From positions 310,001 through 374,000 of the forward strand of contig SJCO01000004.1 of the NCBI GenBank assembly GCA_005217565.1: a DNA stretch of 64,000 bases, written 5' to 3'. The DNA is from Puteibacter caeruleilacunae. Lineage in GTDB: Bacteria; Bacteroidota; Bacteroidia; Bacteroidales; Prolixibacteraceae. Both the position numbers and the translations under genes were made by a program. Below the pieces are notes generated by a model. That model saw only the letters and a program-made list of their open reading frames with translations. It had not been told where the DNA came from and searched no databases. Shown one piece after another: positions 24,994 to 35,095 of this stretch (positions within the stretch are counted from its first letter, which is position 1; the number at the start of each line of letters is the position of its first letter).

Positions 24994-26517
24994 ATGAAGC
25001 AAAAGCGATCCAGTGGAGTACTACTTCACCCCACATCACTTCCTGGGAATTCCTATTGCGGGACATTGGGAAAAGCAGCATATCGGTTTGTCGATTTCTT
25101 AGAAGCTACCAATCAAACCTATTGGCAGATATTACCATTGGGACCAACAGGTTTTGGTAATTCACCCTATCAGTGTTATTCGGCCTTTGCAGGTAACGAA
25201 TTACTGATAGACCATGCATTACTGGTTAAAGATGGAATGCTAAAGAAGTCGGAACTTGAAGAAATGCCGCGTGGAAATGGCAATAAGGCAGATTTCGATC
25301 GCGCAATAGAGCAATGTGATCATGTGTTGAGTAAAGCCTTCAAGCGCTTCAATGCGTTAAATGATTATTCCTTATTGGAAGAATATCGTAGCTTTTTGGG
25401 TGAACATGGTTGGTGGCTCAATGATTATGCCTTGTTTATGGCCTATCGTAAAAAACATGGAGAAATTCCATGGTCAGAATGGGATACCAAACTTGCCAAC
25501 AGAGATCAGGATACCTGGGATTATTATCGATGGAGGTACAATAACGATTACGAACTGCAACGCTTTATTCAGTTTTTATTCTTCCGTCAATGGTATCAGC
25601 TAAAGCGTTATGCCAATGATAAAGGCATTGAAATTTTTGGAGACCTTCCATTATACGTTGCTCTTGACAGTGCAGATGTTTGGGCCAACCAAAAGCTTTT
25701 CATGCTCGACAAGCACAATAAGCCCACGTTGGTTGGTGGTGTGCCACCCGACTATTTTAGTGAAGATGGTCAGTTGTGGGGCAATCCGGTTTATAACTGG
25801 AAGAAACTGAAAAAGCATAATTATGACTGGTGGATTGCCCGATTGCACTTTAACCTGCGCATGTTCGATTTGATCCGTATTGATCATTTCCGTGGTTTTG
25901 AATCGTTCTGGGCAATTCCTGCTAACGCTGAAACAGCTAAAAAAGGAGAATGGTTGAAGGCTGATGGATATGAATTGTTCTCACTGTTGAAGTCTCAAAT
26001 TGGCAACCTTCCAATCATAGCCGAGGACTTGGGAGAAATTACACCTGAGGTTACCAAACTTCGTGATCATTTTAAGCTTCCGGGCATGAAGGTATTGCAA
26101 TTTGCTTTTGCTAGTGATGCTACCAACGAACATCTTCCTCACAACCATCGTCGCAATTTTGTGACCTATACAGGTACACACGATAACAATACCACCATGG
26201 GATGGTACAATGATTTAACTACGAAGGAGAAGAAGAATGTGAATCGCTATATTCCACGACATCGTGATGGATTGGTTAAGTCATTCATCAAAATGGCTTG
26301 GGCTTCTACGTCAAATATGGCTATTGTTCCACTTCAGGATCTTTTGGAGTTGGGAGATCATTCGCGCATGAATACCCCTGGCACGGCACAAGGAAACTGG
26401 ACATGGCGTTTTGAATGGAATGAGCTCAAAAAAGAGCATACAAAATTCTTACGTAGAATTACGCAAGATTACAATCGTGAGAATCCTCAAACAATAAAAT
26501 CAGAAAAGTCTAAATAA
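24994..26517 (+). CDS. malQ: 4-alpha-glucanotransferase (GH77, amylomaltase)
   Basis: A 507-residue cytoplasmic enzyme that transfers alpha-1,4-glucan chains between maltodextrins, in glycogen and starch metabolism. Family blocks are RSSGVLLHPTSLPG at the N-terminus, ILPLGPTGFGNSPYQCYSAFAGN, LIRIDHFRGFESFW with the nucleophile Asp, AEDLGEITPEV with the acid/base Glu, and TGTHDNNTTMGWY with the transition-state Asp. Length is normal for the short bacterial type without N-terminal starch-binding domains. Its end overlaps the convergent esterase gene by 8 bases. Confidence 0.95.
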   Translation: MKQKRSSGVLLHPTSLPGNSYCGTLGKAAYRFVDFLEATNQTYWQILPLGPTGFGNSPYQCYSAFAGNELLIDHALLVKDGMLKKSELEEMPRGNGNKADFDRAIEQCDHVLSKAFKRFNALNDYSLLEEYRSFLGEHGWWLNDYALFMAYRKKHGEIPWSEWDTKLANRDQDTWDYYRWRYNNDYELQRFIQFLFFRQWYQLKRYANDKGIEIFGDLPLYVALDSADVWANQKLFMLDKHNKPTLVGGVPPDYFSEDGQLWGNPVYNWKKLKKHNYDWWIARLHFNLRMFDLIRIDHFRGFESFWAIPANAETAKKGEWLKADGYELFSLLKSQIGNLPIIAEDLGEITPEVTKLRDHFKLPGMKVLQFAFASDATNEHLPHNHRRNFVTYTGTHDNNTTMGWYNDLTTKEKKNVNRYIPRHRDGLVKSFIKMAWASTSNMAIVPLQDLLELGDHSRMNTPGTAQGNWTWRFEWNELKKEHTKFLRRITQDYNRENPQTIKSEKSK

Positions 26518-27316
26518 AAGATTTGATATTATCGATCAACTGCATGGGTTGCTCGGCATGTAGCCAGTGCCCTGCATCGTTGATGGTAATAATCTGAGCT
26601 TCGGGATATATTGCCTTTATGCGATCTTCATCCTCCTCCTGAATATAAGGCGAGTTACCTCCTCGCAGAAACAATGCCCGATAATTCAGAATAGGCATAC
26701 GATCTGCAAACATCGCATAATCAACACCACTGACAATCTCATCGAGCCACTGGTCTAGCGCTTTCAGGTTAATACGCCACACATACCTGCGCTCACTATT
26801 ACGGGTAATATTTTTCAGCAAGAATTGTCGCAACTTAACATCAGGAATTTTTGCACTCAGCTTTTCATCTACATCTTTTAATGAAGTCGCATCGCTTAGG
26901 TCAATACCTAACATTGTACGAATGAGGTGTCGATGAAAACCATACTGCCCCGATTCTAAACTATCATCCATATAGTTTTTAGGAGCAATATCCACAACCA
27001 CAATACTACGAACATATTCAGGATAATCAGCAGCAAACTTCATTACCACTTTTCCTCCCATGCTATGTCCGATGAGTATGGCTTGATCAAGCTCTTCTTC
27101 CTGGAAGAACCAAGCTAAATCGGCAACCATAGTCTCGTAGCTATGTTCTGCTTCGTGAAATGAACGACCGTGATTTCGAAGATCAAGTAGGTATACCTGA
27201 TGTGTTTTGGAAAGTTGACGCCCAATGGACATCCAATTATCAGAAGAGCCATATAGTCCATGTAGTACAACAATACATGGACCAGTCTCTCCTATTTTTC
27301 TATAGTTTAGCTGCAT
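26510..27316 (-). CDS. Alpha/beta hydrolase (YbfF-like esterase)
   Basis: A 268-residue cytoplasmic alpha/beta hydrolase. Visible are the oxyanion region VLHGLYGSSDNW at 18-29, the nucleophile elbow IGHSMGGKV (Ser near 94), a charged-relay Asp in the C-terminal third, and His in DAGHWLHAEQP near 250. This is the pattern of YbfF-like acyl-CoA or ester hydrolases; the natural substrate is unknown. It lies 7 bases downstream of pdxJ in the same direction, so the two are probably cotranscribed. Its stop overlaps the end of convergent malQ. Confidence 0.88.
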   Translation of the reverse strand: MQLNYRKIGETGPCIVVLHGLYGSSDNWMSIGRQLSKTHQVYLLDLRNHGRSFHEAEHSYETMVADLAWFFQEEELDQAILIGHSMGGKVVMKFAADYPEYVRSIVVVDIAPKNYMDDSLESGQYGFHRHLIRTMLGIDLSDATSLKDVDEKLSAKIPDVKLRQFLLKNITRNSERRYVWRINLKALDQWLDEIVSGVDYAMFADRMPILNYRALFLRGGNSPYIQEEDEDRIKAIYPEAQIITINDAGHWLHAEQPMQLIDNIKSFI

Positions 27317-27323
27317 TGACCGA

Positions 27324-28037
27324 TTAAATCAAACAATCTTTATACAGCTTAATTGTATCTTCCAATCCCATGTATAAGGCATCAGCGATAAGTGCGTGAC
27401 CTATCGATACCTCATCCATAAATGGAATCTTGTCATTCAAGTAGCTTAGGTTCGCAAGACTTAAATCGTGACCTGCATTAATCCCTAAACCTAACTCTTT
27501 TGCCCTATTAGCCGCTGCTACAAATGATTCAACTGCAGCTTCACGATCTTGTTCATAATCGATAGCGTAAGGCTCGGTATATAATTCAATACGATCGGTA
27601 CCAACAACAGCAGCACCATCGATATTTTTAAGATCAGTATCAACAAAAATAGATGTACGGATACCTGCCTCTTTCAATTCGGCAATAATATTCGTTAAAA
27701 ATTCCTTATTTTTTACGGTATCCCATCCCGCATTTGACGTTATAGCTTCTGGAGGATCAGGAACTAAGGTTACCTGAGTTGGTTTAACATCCAAAACAAG
27801 CTCCATAAAACGCTCATTTGGATAACCTTCAATATTAAACTCAGTGGTAATAATTGGTTTAATATCATATACATCCTGATAACGAATATGACGTTCATCG
27901 GGACGTGGATGGACAGTAATTCCTTCTGCGCCAAATTTCTGACAATCGATGGCACTCTGTTTAACATTGGGAATATTCCCGCCTCTGGAATTCCGTAGTG
28001 TCGCAATTTTATTTATATTTACACTAAGTCTTGTCAT
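27324..28037 (-). CDS. pdxJ: Pyridoxine 5'-phosphate synthase
   Basis: A 237-residue TIM-barrel enzyme that condenses 1-deoxy-xylulose 5-phosphate with 3-amino-2-oxopropyl phosphate in DXP-dependent vitamin B6 synthesis. Family blocks are [17 protein letters not shown] at the start, [26 protein letters not shown], and [13 protein letters not shown] near the C-terminus. The length is normal. The gene is divergent from the CBS-domain gene, with a 73-base shared upstream region. Confidence 0.95.
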   Translation of the reverse strand: MTRLSVNINKIATLRNSRGGNIPNVKQSAIDCQKFGAEGITVHPRPDERHIRYQDVYDIKPIITTEFNIEGYPNERFMELVLDVKPTQVTLVPDPPEAITSNAGWDTVKNKEFLTNIIAELKEAGIRTSIFVDTDLKNIDGAAVVGTDRIELYTEPYAIDYEQDREAAVESFVAAANRAKELGLGINAGHDLSLANLSYLNDKIPFMDEVSIGHALIADALYMGLEDTIKLYKDCLI

Positions 28038-28110
28038 TGTATTATGCTTATTTTACAGGCGCAAGTTACAATAAATAATTATTTAAGAGAAACATTCAAA
28101 AACGAAACAA

Positions 28111-28776
28111 GTGGAAGCCAAAGCTCTTATATCGCCAATAGTACCCGCACTAAGTCCAACCGACACAGGACAAAGAGCGTTGAATTGGATGGAAGTCTTC
28201 AGGGTATCGCATCTTCCGCTCGTGAAGGATGATGAGTATATCGCGTTGATTTCAGATAAAGACATCTATGATCATGACCTGATCGATTCAACATTTGAAG
28301 ATACAGTAATCCCAACACAGCGACCTTATATAAAAAAGAATCAGCACGTTATGGAAGCGGCTGAAATGCTATATCGCTTAAAATTAACCTCTATCCCTGT
28401 TCTCGACTTAACCAATAACTATCTTGGAATGATTACAGTACAAGATTTGGGGCATCATATTGCTGGTGTTTTGTCGGAGCAAGAGGCAGGAGGAATCATT
28501 GTTCTTGAAATAGGACAGCACGATTATGTTTTGAGTGAAATTGCACGCATTGTTGAGGAAAATGATGCAAAAATTTTAAGTTTGTACCTGAAATCCCAAC
28601 CCAATTCCCAGGAACTGGACGTTACATTGAAAGTAAACAAGATCGATCTATCACCAATTATACAGACTTTTGTGCGCTACGATTATAACATCAAGGCGGT
28701 ATATATGGATGATAATATCTTAAAAAATATGTACGACGATCGCTTCGACCAGTTCATGAATTACTTAAATATTTAA
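28111..28776 (+). CDS. CBS-domain protein
   Basis: A 221-residue cytoplasmic protein. Two tandem CBS motifs cover about residues 1-125 (VFRVSHLPLVKDDEYIALISDKD and LTSIPVLDLTNNYLGMITVQDL), which usually bind adenosyl nucleotides. The C-terminal 90 residues look like an ACT-type regulatory domain. The start is GTG at 28111; the first internal ATG would cut off part of the first CBS domain (LISPIVPALSPTDTGQRAL). It precedes nadK by 3 bases, so a regulatory role linked to NAD(P) or adenylate levels is plausible but unproven. Confidence 0.82.
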   Translation: MEAKALISPIVPALSPTDTGQRALNWMEVFRVSHLPLVKDDEYIALISDKDIYDHDLIDSTFEDTVIPTQRPYIKKNQHVMEAAEMLYRLKLTSIPVLDLTNNYLGMITVQDLGHHIAGVLSEQEAGGIIVLEIGQHDYVLSEIARIVEENDAKILSLYLKSQPNSQELDVTLKVNKIDLSPIIQTFVRYDYNIKAVYMDDNILKNMYDDRFDQFMNYLNI

Positions 28777-28779
28777 TCT

Positions 28780-29661
28780 ATGACAATTGGTATTTTTGGT
28801 AAGACCATTACCTCTCAATATAAACACAGTATTCAAACTATATTCAGCTGGTTTACTGAGCGCAGTATCGACATACAAATTCACAAGGAGTTTGCATTAT
28901 TTATTCAGGCTGAATTGAATATTGATACTTCTGGATTCAATACTTTCAGAGGACACGCTGATTTAAGCCCCGACATGGACTTTATGATTAGTATTGGTGG
29001 TGATGGTACATTCCTTGCCGCAGTGTCAATGGTTCGTGACAATAATATACCAATAGTAGGATTCAATAGTGGTAGATTAGGTTTCTTGGCCGATATTGCT
29101 CAGAATGAAATTGAGTCGGCATTGGAAAAGCTAGTCAACAAGCAATACCAGGTAAAAGAGCGTACTTTACTGCAACTGGATTGTCCGTGTGAGATGTTCG
29201 ATGATTTCCCATTTGCGTTGAATGAAGCAACTTTTCATAAAATGGATACTTCATCGATGATAACCATTCACACATCAATTAATGGCAAGTACATGAACTC
29301 CTATTGGGCTGATGGAATCATCATTGCAACACCAACCGGATCAACAGCCTACTCGATGAGTGCTGGTGGACCAGTAGTGACTCCTGATTCGGCCAATTTT
29401 ATCATTACTCCTATTGCGCCTCACAACTTAACGGTGCGACCAATGATTGTTCCCGATGATGTAGAACTAACGCTGGAGGTTGAAGGAAGAGGCGAAAACT
29501 TCCTTACTTCACTAGATTCTAAGTCGGAAATTTCAAATTTCAACACCCAGATGATTGTGAAGAAAGCACCCTTCAAAACTAAGGTTATACAGCTGTATGA
29601 TCATGATTTCTACTCTACTTTGAGGAACAAGCTATTGTGGGGACTCGACAAGCGAAATTAA
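28780..29661 (+). CDS. nadK: NAD kinase
   Basis: A 293-residue cytoplasmic enzyme that phosphorylates NAD to NADP using ATP. It carries the GGDG motif at 73-76 (ISIGGDGTFLAAV), NSGRLGFLADI, NEATFHK, and TGSTAYSMSAGGPVV with the conserved GSTAYxxSAGG block. It is coupled to the CBS-domain gene upstream and is followed by a 178-base spacer with a -7-like element before the PorG-like gene. Confidence 0.95.
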   Translation: MTIGIFGKTITSQYKHSIQTIFSWFTERSIDIQIHKEFALFIQAELNIDTSGFNTFRGHADLSPDMDFMISIGGDGTFLAAVSMVRDNNIPIVGFNSGRLGFLADIAQNEIESALEKLVNKQYQVKERTLLQLDCPCEMFDDFPFALNEATFHKMDTSSMITIHTSINGKYMNSYWADGIIIATPTGSTAYSMSAGGPVVTPDSANFIITPIAPHNLTVRPMIVPDDVELTLEVEGRGENFLTSLDSKSEISNFNTQMIVKKAPFKTKVIQLYDHDFYSTLRNKLLWGLDKRN

Positions 29662-29744
29662 CTTTATCCAGTTGTTTAACAATTTTTAATAAGATTATAG
29701 GTTTTATAACCATTGTCGACTGTCTGTTTTTTATTTAATTATAT

Positions 29745-29752
29745 TACATTTG
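29745..29752 (+). promoter_or_regulatory. Candidate -7 element before the PorG-like gene
   Basis: TACATTTG matches TAnnTTTG within the 178-base gap after nadK. A TTG at the correct spacing is not evident. It would drive the PorG-like/uppS/bamA/ompH gene run with a leader of about 80 bases. Confidence 0.3.
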
Positions 29753-29839
29753 TAGCTTTCATAAGGTTAAATAACATCAGATTATTTGAACCAATAAGCA
29801 ACCAGGCAGGGACATGTAAACCCTTAATACAGTAAAATT

Positions 29840-30568
29840 GTGAAACGAATTTTTGTATACATAACGCTGAGTTTAATCTCACTCAGTAGTCTTGCTCAAC
29901 ACAAGAGTGTTGATGTGGGTGTATTTGCCGGTGTTGCTTCGCAGTTTGGTGACATGACCAAGATCAATTATCCACAATCATTAGCTCCTGCTGCAGGAGT
30001 TTATTACAGGCATAATTTCAATACCAGACTAGCATTAAAAGCCAATTTAGGTTATTCACAACTTAACCTTGACGGGAATCTTGACAATATTGTGTTGAAT
30101 GATCAACCTAATTTTGTCGATAATAAATCGGTGATTTCATATAGTTTGCAATTTCAAGTAAACTTTTTGAACTACAAACTAGGAAGTCAACGCTATAAAT
30201 TCAGTCCGTATATGGCCCTTGGTATAGGCGGACTTTACTATGATGTAGATCTGTTCAATCCCACTTACGATCCAGCAGCATTACCAACAAGTATTGATAG
30301 TCGCGAAAGTTTAGGTTCTGGAAATACGTTTACTATGACAATTCCATTATCTTTGGGCGTCAATTACAATCTGGGGAAGAAATGGGCCGTAGGATTGGAA
30401 TGGAATTTGCAGAAAGTATTTGCAGACCATCTGGACAATTTGGACGACCCTCACAGGTTAGAGGCAAGTGACTTTATGCATAACAACGATTGGTACACAT
30501 CATTTGGTGTTACGGTAAGTTATTTATTATTTCTGGGCAAAAATGATTGTCCAGCTTATGATTTTTAA
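29840..30568 (+). CDS. DUF6089/PorG-like outer-membrane protein
   Basis: A 242-residue exported beta-barrel-like protein. The signal peptide MKRIFVYITLSLISLSSLAQ starts at GTG 29840. The body shows KSVDVGVFAGVASQFGDM, YSLQFQVNFLNYKLG, FSPYMALGIGGLYYDVDLF and a C-terminal SFGVTVSYLLFLG strand. It matches the DUF6089 family, which includes PorG, an outer-membrane part of the type IX secretion machine in Porphyromonas. The gene order PorG, uppS, bamA, ompH, ompH, as I recall it from P. gingivalis, is the same here. The C10 peptidase in this window carries a T9SS signal, which fits. Orthology is inferred, not proven. Confidence 0.8.
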   Translation: MKRIFVYITLSLISLSSLAQHKSVDVGVFAGVASQFGDMTKINYPQSLAPAAGVYYRHNFNTRLALKANLGYSQLNLDGNLDNIVLNDQPNFVDNKSVISYSLQFQVNFLNYKLGSQRYKFSPYMALGIGGLYYDVDLFNPTYDPAALPTSIDSRESLGSGNTFTMTIPLSLGVNYNLGKKWAVGLEWNLQKVFADHLDNLDDPHRLEASDFMHNNDWYTSFGVTVSYLLFLGKNDCPAYDF

Positions 30569-30581
30569 ATAATATTGCGGA

Positions 30582-31343
30582 ATGTCGATTAAAGAGAAAC
30601 TAATATCAGATAATATACCAAAGCATGTTGCGATCATCATGGATGGTAACGGACGTTGGGCTCGGCAACGAGGCAATGATCGCACCTTTGGTCATGAACA
30701 CGGAGTTGAATCAGTCCGCTCGGCTGTTGAGGGAGCCCGGGAGCTTGGTATTAAATACCTAACCCTATATGCTTTTTCGACCGAGAACTGGAATCGCCCT
30801 AAGGAGGAAGTAAATGCTTTGATGGCTTTACTGGTGCATGCCATTACGGAAGAAACCGACAAGCTTAACGAAAATAATGTTCGTTTACGCGTTATTGGTG
30901 ATGTGGAAAGCCTTCCTGGCGAAGTTCAGAAGAAATTAAATGGTTCTATTGATCGACTAGCCGACAATGAAGATCTTACTTTGATTCTTGCATTAAGTTA
31001 TAGCTCAAGATGGGAAATGACTGATGCCATGAAAAAAGTAGCGGCAAAAGTAGAACAAGGAGCGTTAAAAGCAGATGAAATTACTGAAGAAACTTTTCAG
31101 GCTCATTTGAATACTGCTTCCTATCCTGATCCGGAATTGATGATCCGTACAAGTGGAGAACAACGCATTAGTAATTTCCTATTGTGGCAGATTGCTTATG
31201 CAGAACTATATTTCACGCCAACATTATGGCCCGACTTTAGAAAAGAAAATCTATTTGATGCAATATATGAATTTCAACAAAGAGAGAGAAGATTTGGAAA
31301 AACCAGCGAACAAATCAATGAAGAGAATGCGCAGAAAGCTTAG
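30582..31343 (+). CDS. uppS: Undecaprenyl diphosphate synthase (isoprenyl transferase)
   Basis: A 253-residue cis-prenyltransferase that makes the C55 lipid carrier for peptidoglycan and other glycans. The catalytic Asp21 lies in [14 protein letters not shown] (17-30). Further family blocks are [17 protein letters not shown] and the C-terminal [20 protein letters not shown] followed by [15 protein letters not shown]. The length is normal. The end overlaps the start of bamA by 26 bases. Confidence 0.95.
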   Translation: MSIKEKLISDNIPKHVAIIMDGNGRWARQRGNDRTFGHEHGVESVRSAVEGARELGIKYLTLYAFSTENWNRPKEEVNALMALLVHAITEETDKLNENNVRLRVIGDVESLPGEVQKKLNGSIDRLADNEDLTLILALSYSSRWEMTDAMKKVAAKVEQGALKADEITEETFQAHLNTASYPDPELMIRTSGEQRISNFLLWQIAYAELYFTPTLWPDFRKENLFDAIYEFQQRERRFGKTSEQINEENAQKA

Positions 31344-33903
31344 TATTTTATTTACACTAATGATTCTGGGTTTCTGTTCATTTGCCCAGACAAAGGAAGG
31401 TGATGATATCTCGATTTATTACTCAAGTGCCAAGAAGTATGAAATTGGCGGCATCGAGATAAAAGGGGTGAAATACCTCGATTCAAATGCACTAATTGGT
31501 ATTTCAGGCCTTGCAGTAGGCGATGAAATTTTGGTGCCAGGTGACCAAATAACATCAGCTATTAAAAAGCTTTGGGACCACCAAATCTTTTCAGATGTTA
31601 AGATTATTGCCAGCAAGATTGTAGGCAGTAAGATATTTCTGGAAATTCACTTACAAACAGTGCCTAGTTTATCAAAAGTAAATTTCACCGGTATTTCTAA
31701 ATCGGAGAAAGATGATATTACCTCGAAGGTACTTTTATTGGAAGGTAGTAAGATTACTCCTGCTCAGATCAACAGAACTGAACAGCTAATCACTAACATG
31801 TTTCACCAAAAAGGTTTCTTTAATACCGAAGTACGCGTAGTACAACGTGATGATCCTGAAAAAGACAACAGTTTGATTCTTGACATCATGGTAGACAAGA
31901 AAGAAAAGGTGAAGATTGCATCGGTTGCTTTCCATGGTAACGAAAAGATGACTGAAGGTCAGCTTGAGCACGCCATGAAGAAAACCAAAGAAAAGAAATT
32001 AAAGCACTTCTTCCGTTCTAAGAAATTCCTTGAAGAGAAATACAAGGAGGATAAAGGAAACGTGATTAAGAAGTATAACGAGAACGGTTATCGTGATGCG
32101 ATTATTACTGCAGACTCGATTCAAAGAAATCCTGACAACACTGTGAACATCGACCTATGGGTTGAAGAAGGAAACAAATACTACTTCGGCGACATCAAAT
32201 GGGTTGGAAATACTGTTTACGAAAGTGATTTGATGGGTGCTGTTCTTGGACTTAAAAAAGGAGACATTTACGACCAGGAGAAGCTTAATAAGCGTTTGAA
32301 GGAAGACGAAGACGCTGTTAGTTCACTTTACCAGGATAATGGATATGTTTTCTTCCAGGTTGATCCTGTAGAGACAAATATCGAAAATGATTCGATTGAT
32401 CTTGAGATGAGAATCTATGAAGGTCAGCAGGCAACAATCGATCGTGTTTTGATTACTGGTAACACGAAAACTCACGAGCACGTAGCACGTCGTGAACTTC
32501 GCACACTTCCAGGCGATTTGTTTAGTAAGCAAAAGTTGATGCGTTCATACCGTGAGCTTAGTCAGCTTGGACACTTCGATCCTGAGAACCTTGTTCCTGA
32601 CGTACAACCTAACGCAGAAAGTGGAACTGTAGATATCGAATATAAACTTGAAGAAAAGGCAAACGACCAGATTGAGCTTTCCGGAGGTTGGGGAGCTGGT
32701 ATGATCATCGGTAGTGTTGGTCTTAAATTCTCAAACTTCTCGGTACGTAACTTCTTCAACAAAGAAGCATGGCAGCCATTACCAACGGGTGACGGTCAGA
32801 CATTGAGTTTGCGTGCACAGACAAACGGTAAATATTACAAATCGTTTAGTGTAAACTTTGTTGAGCCTTGGTTGGGTGGTAAGAAACCAAACTCTCTATC
32901 AGTTTCAGCTTACTACAATAAGCAAGCTTATGGTTCAGCTACCTCTAACTCATACTCTACAGCCGGATACGGAACTCCTTATGGAGCGAATCCTTACGGA
33001 TATGGATATGGTAGTTATGGATATGGTGGTGGATACACTGTTCCTCAGGGAGACATCAGTTCATCGAATATCACTATGGGAGTTGCAATTGGTTACGGAT
33101 ACCGTTTGAAGTGGCCAGATGACTTCTTTACTCTTTATCATGAGGTTTCGTACCAGCTGAATAAAATGAATAACTGGCAGTATTACTCTTCATTATTAAA
33201 TGACGGAAATACAAATACTTTAAGTTTCAAAACAGCTTTCGGTCGTAACTCTATCGATAATCCATTGTATTCTCGTTCAGGAAGTAACTACTCTCTATCT
33301 GTAGAGTTTACTCCTCCATTCTCAATGTTCGATGGTGTTGACTATAAAAATCCTGACTTGGATCAGCAAGATCGTTACCGTTGGATTGAGTATCACAAAT
33401 GGAAATTCTTAGGAGAAAACTTCATGCCTCTTGATAAGAAAAGAGACTTAGTTTTAAGAACTAAAGTAGAAGCAGGATTCTTAGGACACTATGATAATGA
33501 TAAGAAATCACCGTTAGAAGGATTTAACGTTGGTGGTGATGGAATGAGTGGATATTCACTTTATAACTACGAGGTAATCGGTTTACGTGGATATGAGAAC
33601 AACTCGTTAACACCTACTGCTGCCAGCATCTACAATAAATTGACACTTGAACTACGTTACCCAATTGCATTGAAACAATCGGCTACAATTTATGCATTAG
33701 CATTTGCTGAGGCTGGTAATGCATGGTACGAGTGGAAACGCTTCAATCCATTTGATGTGAAACGTTCTGCTGGTATTGGTTTACGTATCTTCTTACCAAT
33801 GTTTGGTTTGATGGGTATTGACTGGGGATATGGATTTGATGAAGTACCAACTGTTGGAGCTAATAAGAGCCAATTCCACTTTGTTATCGGACAACAATTC
33901 TAG
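31318..33903 (+). CDS. bamA: Outer-membrane protein assembly factor BamA
   Basis: An 861-residue Omp85-family protein that inserts beta-barrels into the outer membrane. The start is placed at ATG 31318 ([18 protein letters not shown]), which opens a signal peptide ending FCSFAQ and overlaps uppS by 26 bases. An upstream in-frame ATG within uppS would add 55 residues that are not part of a secretion signal. About five POTRA domains follow to residue 440 (for example [35 protein letters not shown]), then the 16-strand barrel ([13 protein letters not shown] contains the L6 loop motif). It ends in FHFVIGQQF, with a terminal aromatic. An unusual Gly/Tyr-rich loop lies at about 32929-33050. Confidence 0.95.
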   Translation: MKRMRRKLSILFTLMILGFCSFAQTKEGDDISIYYSSAKKYEIGGIEIKGVKYLDSNALIGISGLAVGDEILVPGDQITSAIKKLWDHQIFSDVKIIASKIVGSKIFLEIHLQTVPSLSKVNFTGISKSEKDDITSKVLLLEGSKITPAQINRTEQLITNMFHQKGFFNTEVRVVQRDDPEKDNSLILDIMVDKKEKVKIASVAFHGNEKMTEGQLEHAMKKTKEKKLKHFFRSKKFLEEKYKEDKGNVIKKYNENGYRDAIITADSIQRNPDNTVNIDLWVEEGNKYYFGDIKWVGNTVYESDLMGAVLGLKKGDIYDQEKLNKRLKEDEDAVSSLYQDNGYVFFQVDPVETNIENDSIDLEMRIYEGQQATIDRVLITGNTKTHEHVARRELRTLPGDLFSKQKLMRSYRELSQLGHFDPENLVPDVQPNAESGTVDIEYKLEEKANDQIELSGGWGAGMIIGSVGLKFSNFSVRNFFNKEAWQPLPTGDGQTLSLRAQTNGKYYKSFSVNFVEPWLGGKKPNSLSVSAYYNKQAYGSATSNSYSTAGYGTPYGANPYGYGYGSYGYGGGYTVPQGDISSSNITMGVAIGYGYRLKWPDDFFTLYHEVSYQLNKMNNWQYYSSLLNDGNTNTLSFKTAFGRNSIDNPLYSRSGSNYSLSVEFTPPFSMFDGVDYKNPDLDQQDRYRWIEYHKWKFLGENFMPLDKKRDLVLRTKVEAGFLGHYDNDKKSPLEGFNVGGDGMSGYSLYNYEVIGLRGYENNSLTPTAASIYNKLTLELRYPIALKQSATIYALAFAEAGNAWYEWKRFNPFDVKRSAGIGLRIFLPMFGLMGIDWGYGFDEVPTVGANKSQFHFVIGQQF

Positions 33904-33964
33904 AATGGAACGGTATTTGTAAAACATGATTAAAAACGTTTGTAAAATCTAAAATCATAGTATT

Positions 33965-34480
33965 ATGAAAAATCTAATCCTAACAATCGCAGTCTCAGTT
34001 TTGATGATATCAGCATCATATGCTCAAAAATATGCTTACGTTGACACACAGTATATTCTGGAGAATATTCCGGCTTATACAGCAGCACAAGAGCAATTAG
34101 ATCAAATATCAAAGCAATACCAAAAAGAGCTGGAAAGCATGCGTGGAGGCCTGGAAAAGATGTACAAAGATTTTCAAGCTGAAAGTGTTTTACTGTCTGA
34201 AGAAATGAAAAGAAAGAGAGAAGATGTAATCATTAGCAAGGAGAAGGAATACCGCAATCTTCAGAAACAATACTTTGGACCTGAAGGAGACTTGTACAAG
34301 AAAAGAGAAAGTTTGGTAAAGCCTATTCAAGATGACATCTTCAACACGATCCAGGATATTGCAGCACAAGGAAGTTATGCCGTAATATTCGACAAATCTG
34401 GTGGAATGACCATGATTTACACCAATCCTAAATTCGATATTAGTGACGTGGTTTTGGAGAAGTTAGGTTATAAAAATTAA
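33965..34480 (+). CDS. OmpH/Skp-family periplasmic chaperone (first copy)
   Basis: A 171-residue exported protein. A signal peptide covers 1-20 (cleavage after ASYA). The mature part is a long helical coiled coil (EQLDQISKQYQKELES to RNLQKQYFG) flanked by short beta strands (KYAYVDTQYILENIPAY and YAVIFDKSGGMTMIY), the Skp tentacle layout. It would hold unfolded outer-membrane proteins for BamA, encoded just upstream. It is one of two adjacent paralogues. Confidence 0.88.
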   Translation: MKNLILTIAVSVLMISASYAQKYAYVDTQYILENIPAYTAAQEQLDQISKQYQKELESMRGGLEKMYKDFQAESVLLSEEMKRKREDVIISKEKEYRNLQKQYFGPEGDLYKKRESLVKPIQDDIFNTIQDIAAQGSYAVIFDKSGGMTMIYTNPKFDISDVVLEKLGYKN

Positions 34481-34484
34481 TTCC

Positions 34485-34492
34485 TATATTTG
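34485..34492 (+). promoter_or_regulatory. Candidate -7 element before the second ompH
   Basis: TATATTTG matches TAnnTTTG and ends 22 bases before the ATG of the second ompH gene. No TTG is seen at ideal distance, so an internal promoter is only suggested. Confidence 0.3.
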
Positions 34493-34514
34493 TTGAAAAT
34501 TTAAAATTTGTGAT

Positions 34515-35027
34515 ATGAAGAACCTTTTAAAACTATGCCTTGTATTCCTGTTTTTATCAACAGGTTTCACAACTTATGCTCAGAAATTCGGGCATATTGA
34601 TACTCAGCAGTTGATTCAAATCATGCCTGGTAGAGCAGAAGCTACAGCCGAATTGGAGAAAGTAGCGAAAGAGCTTGAAGGAATCCAAGGAGAATTGCAG
34701 AAAGAATACCAAGCAAAACTTACAGAATATCTTAATACAAGAGATTCGTTATCTGATGTAGCACAAAAGGCAAAAGAAGGTGAGCTTCAGAGTATGCAAC
34801 AACGTATTGAAAGCAGTATGCAAGTTGCTCAGCAGCAAATGCAGCAAAAGCAAGCAGAATTATTCAAGCCAATTTTAGATAAAGCCAAAGAAACTATCGA
34901 GGCAGTAGCTAAAGAGCAAGGATTAATTTATGTTTTCGATGTTCAGCCTGGAACTCCTATCCTTTATAAGTCGAATGATAGTGTCGACATTCTTCCTTTA
35001 GCTAAGAAGAAGTTAGGTATCCAATAA
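34515..35027 (+). CDS. OmpH/Skp-family periplasmic chaperone (second copy)
   Basis: A 170-residue paralogue of the gene before it. A signal peptide covers about 1-22 (FTTYAQ). The mature start KFGHIDTQQLIQIMPGRAEA has the D-T-Q pattern seen in the first copy, followed by a Gln/Lys/Glu-rich coiled coil (SSMQVAQQQMQQKQAELF) and the C-terminal IYVFDVQPGTPILY strand pair. The same tandem arrangement is known downstream of bamA in other Bacteroidota. A terminator follows 23 bases after the stop. Confidence 0.88.
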   Translation: MKNLLKLCLVFLFLSTGFTTYAQKFGHIDTQQLIQIMPGRAEATAELEKVAKELEGIQGELQKEYQAKLTEYLNTRDSLSDVAQKAKEGELQSMQQRIESSMQVAQQQMQQKQAELFKPILDKAKETIEAVAKEQGLIYVFDVQPGTPILYKSNDSVDILPLAKKKLGIQ

Positions 35028-35050
35028 CAACAAAAAAATATTTAGTTGCT

Positions 35051-35082
35051 AAAGCCATTCTTTTTTAGGATGGCTTTTTTTT
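35051..35082 (+). terminator. Rho-independent terminator between ompH and murI
   Basis: The stem AAAGCCATTC (35051-35060) / GGATGGCTTT (35068-35077) has one wobble and a T-rich 7-base loop, followed by a T run. A TATATTTG (35082-35089) follows immediately and may be the -7 element of the murI promoter, 7 bases before the murI ATG. Confidence 0.75.
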
Positions 35083-35095
35083 ATATTTGCCATGC

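Noticed and set aside
31153-31317. Upstream extension of bamA inside uppS
   Set aside because: It would put 55 non-signal residues before a clear signal peptide; ATG 31318 is the sensible start.
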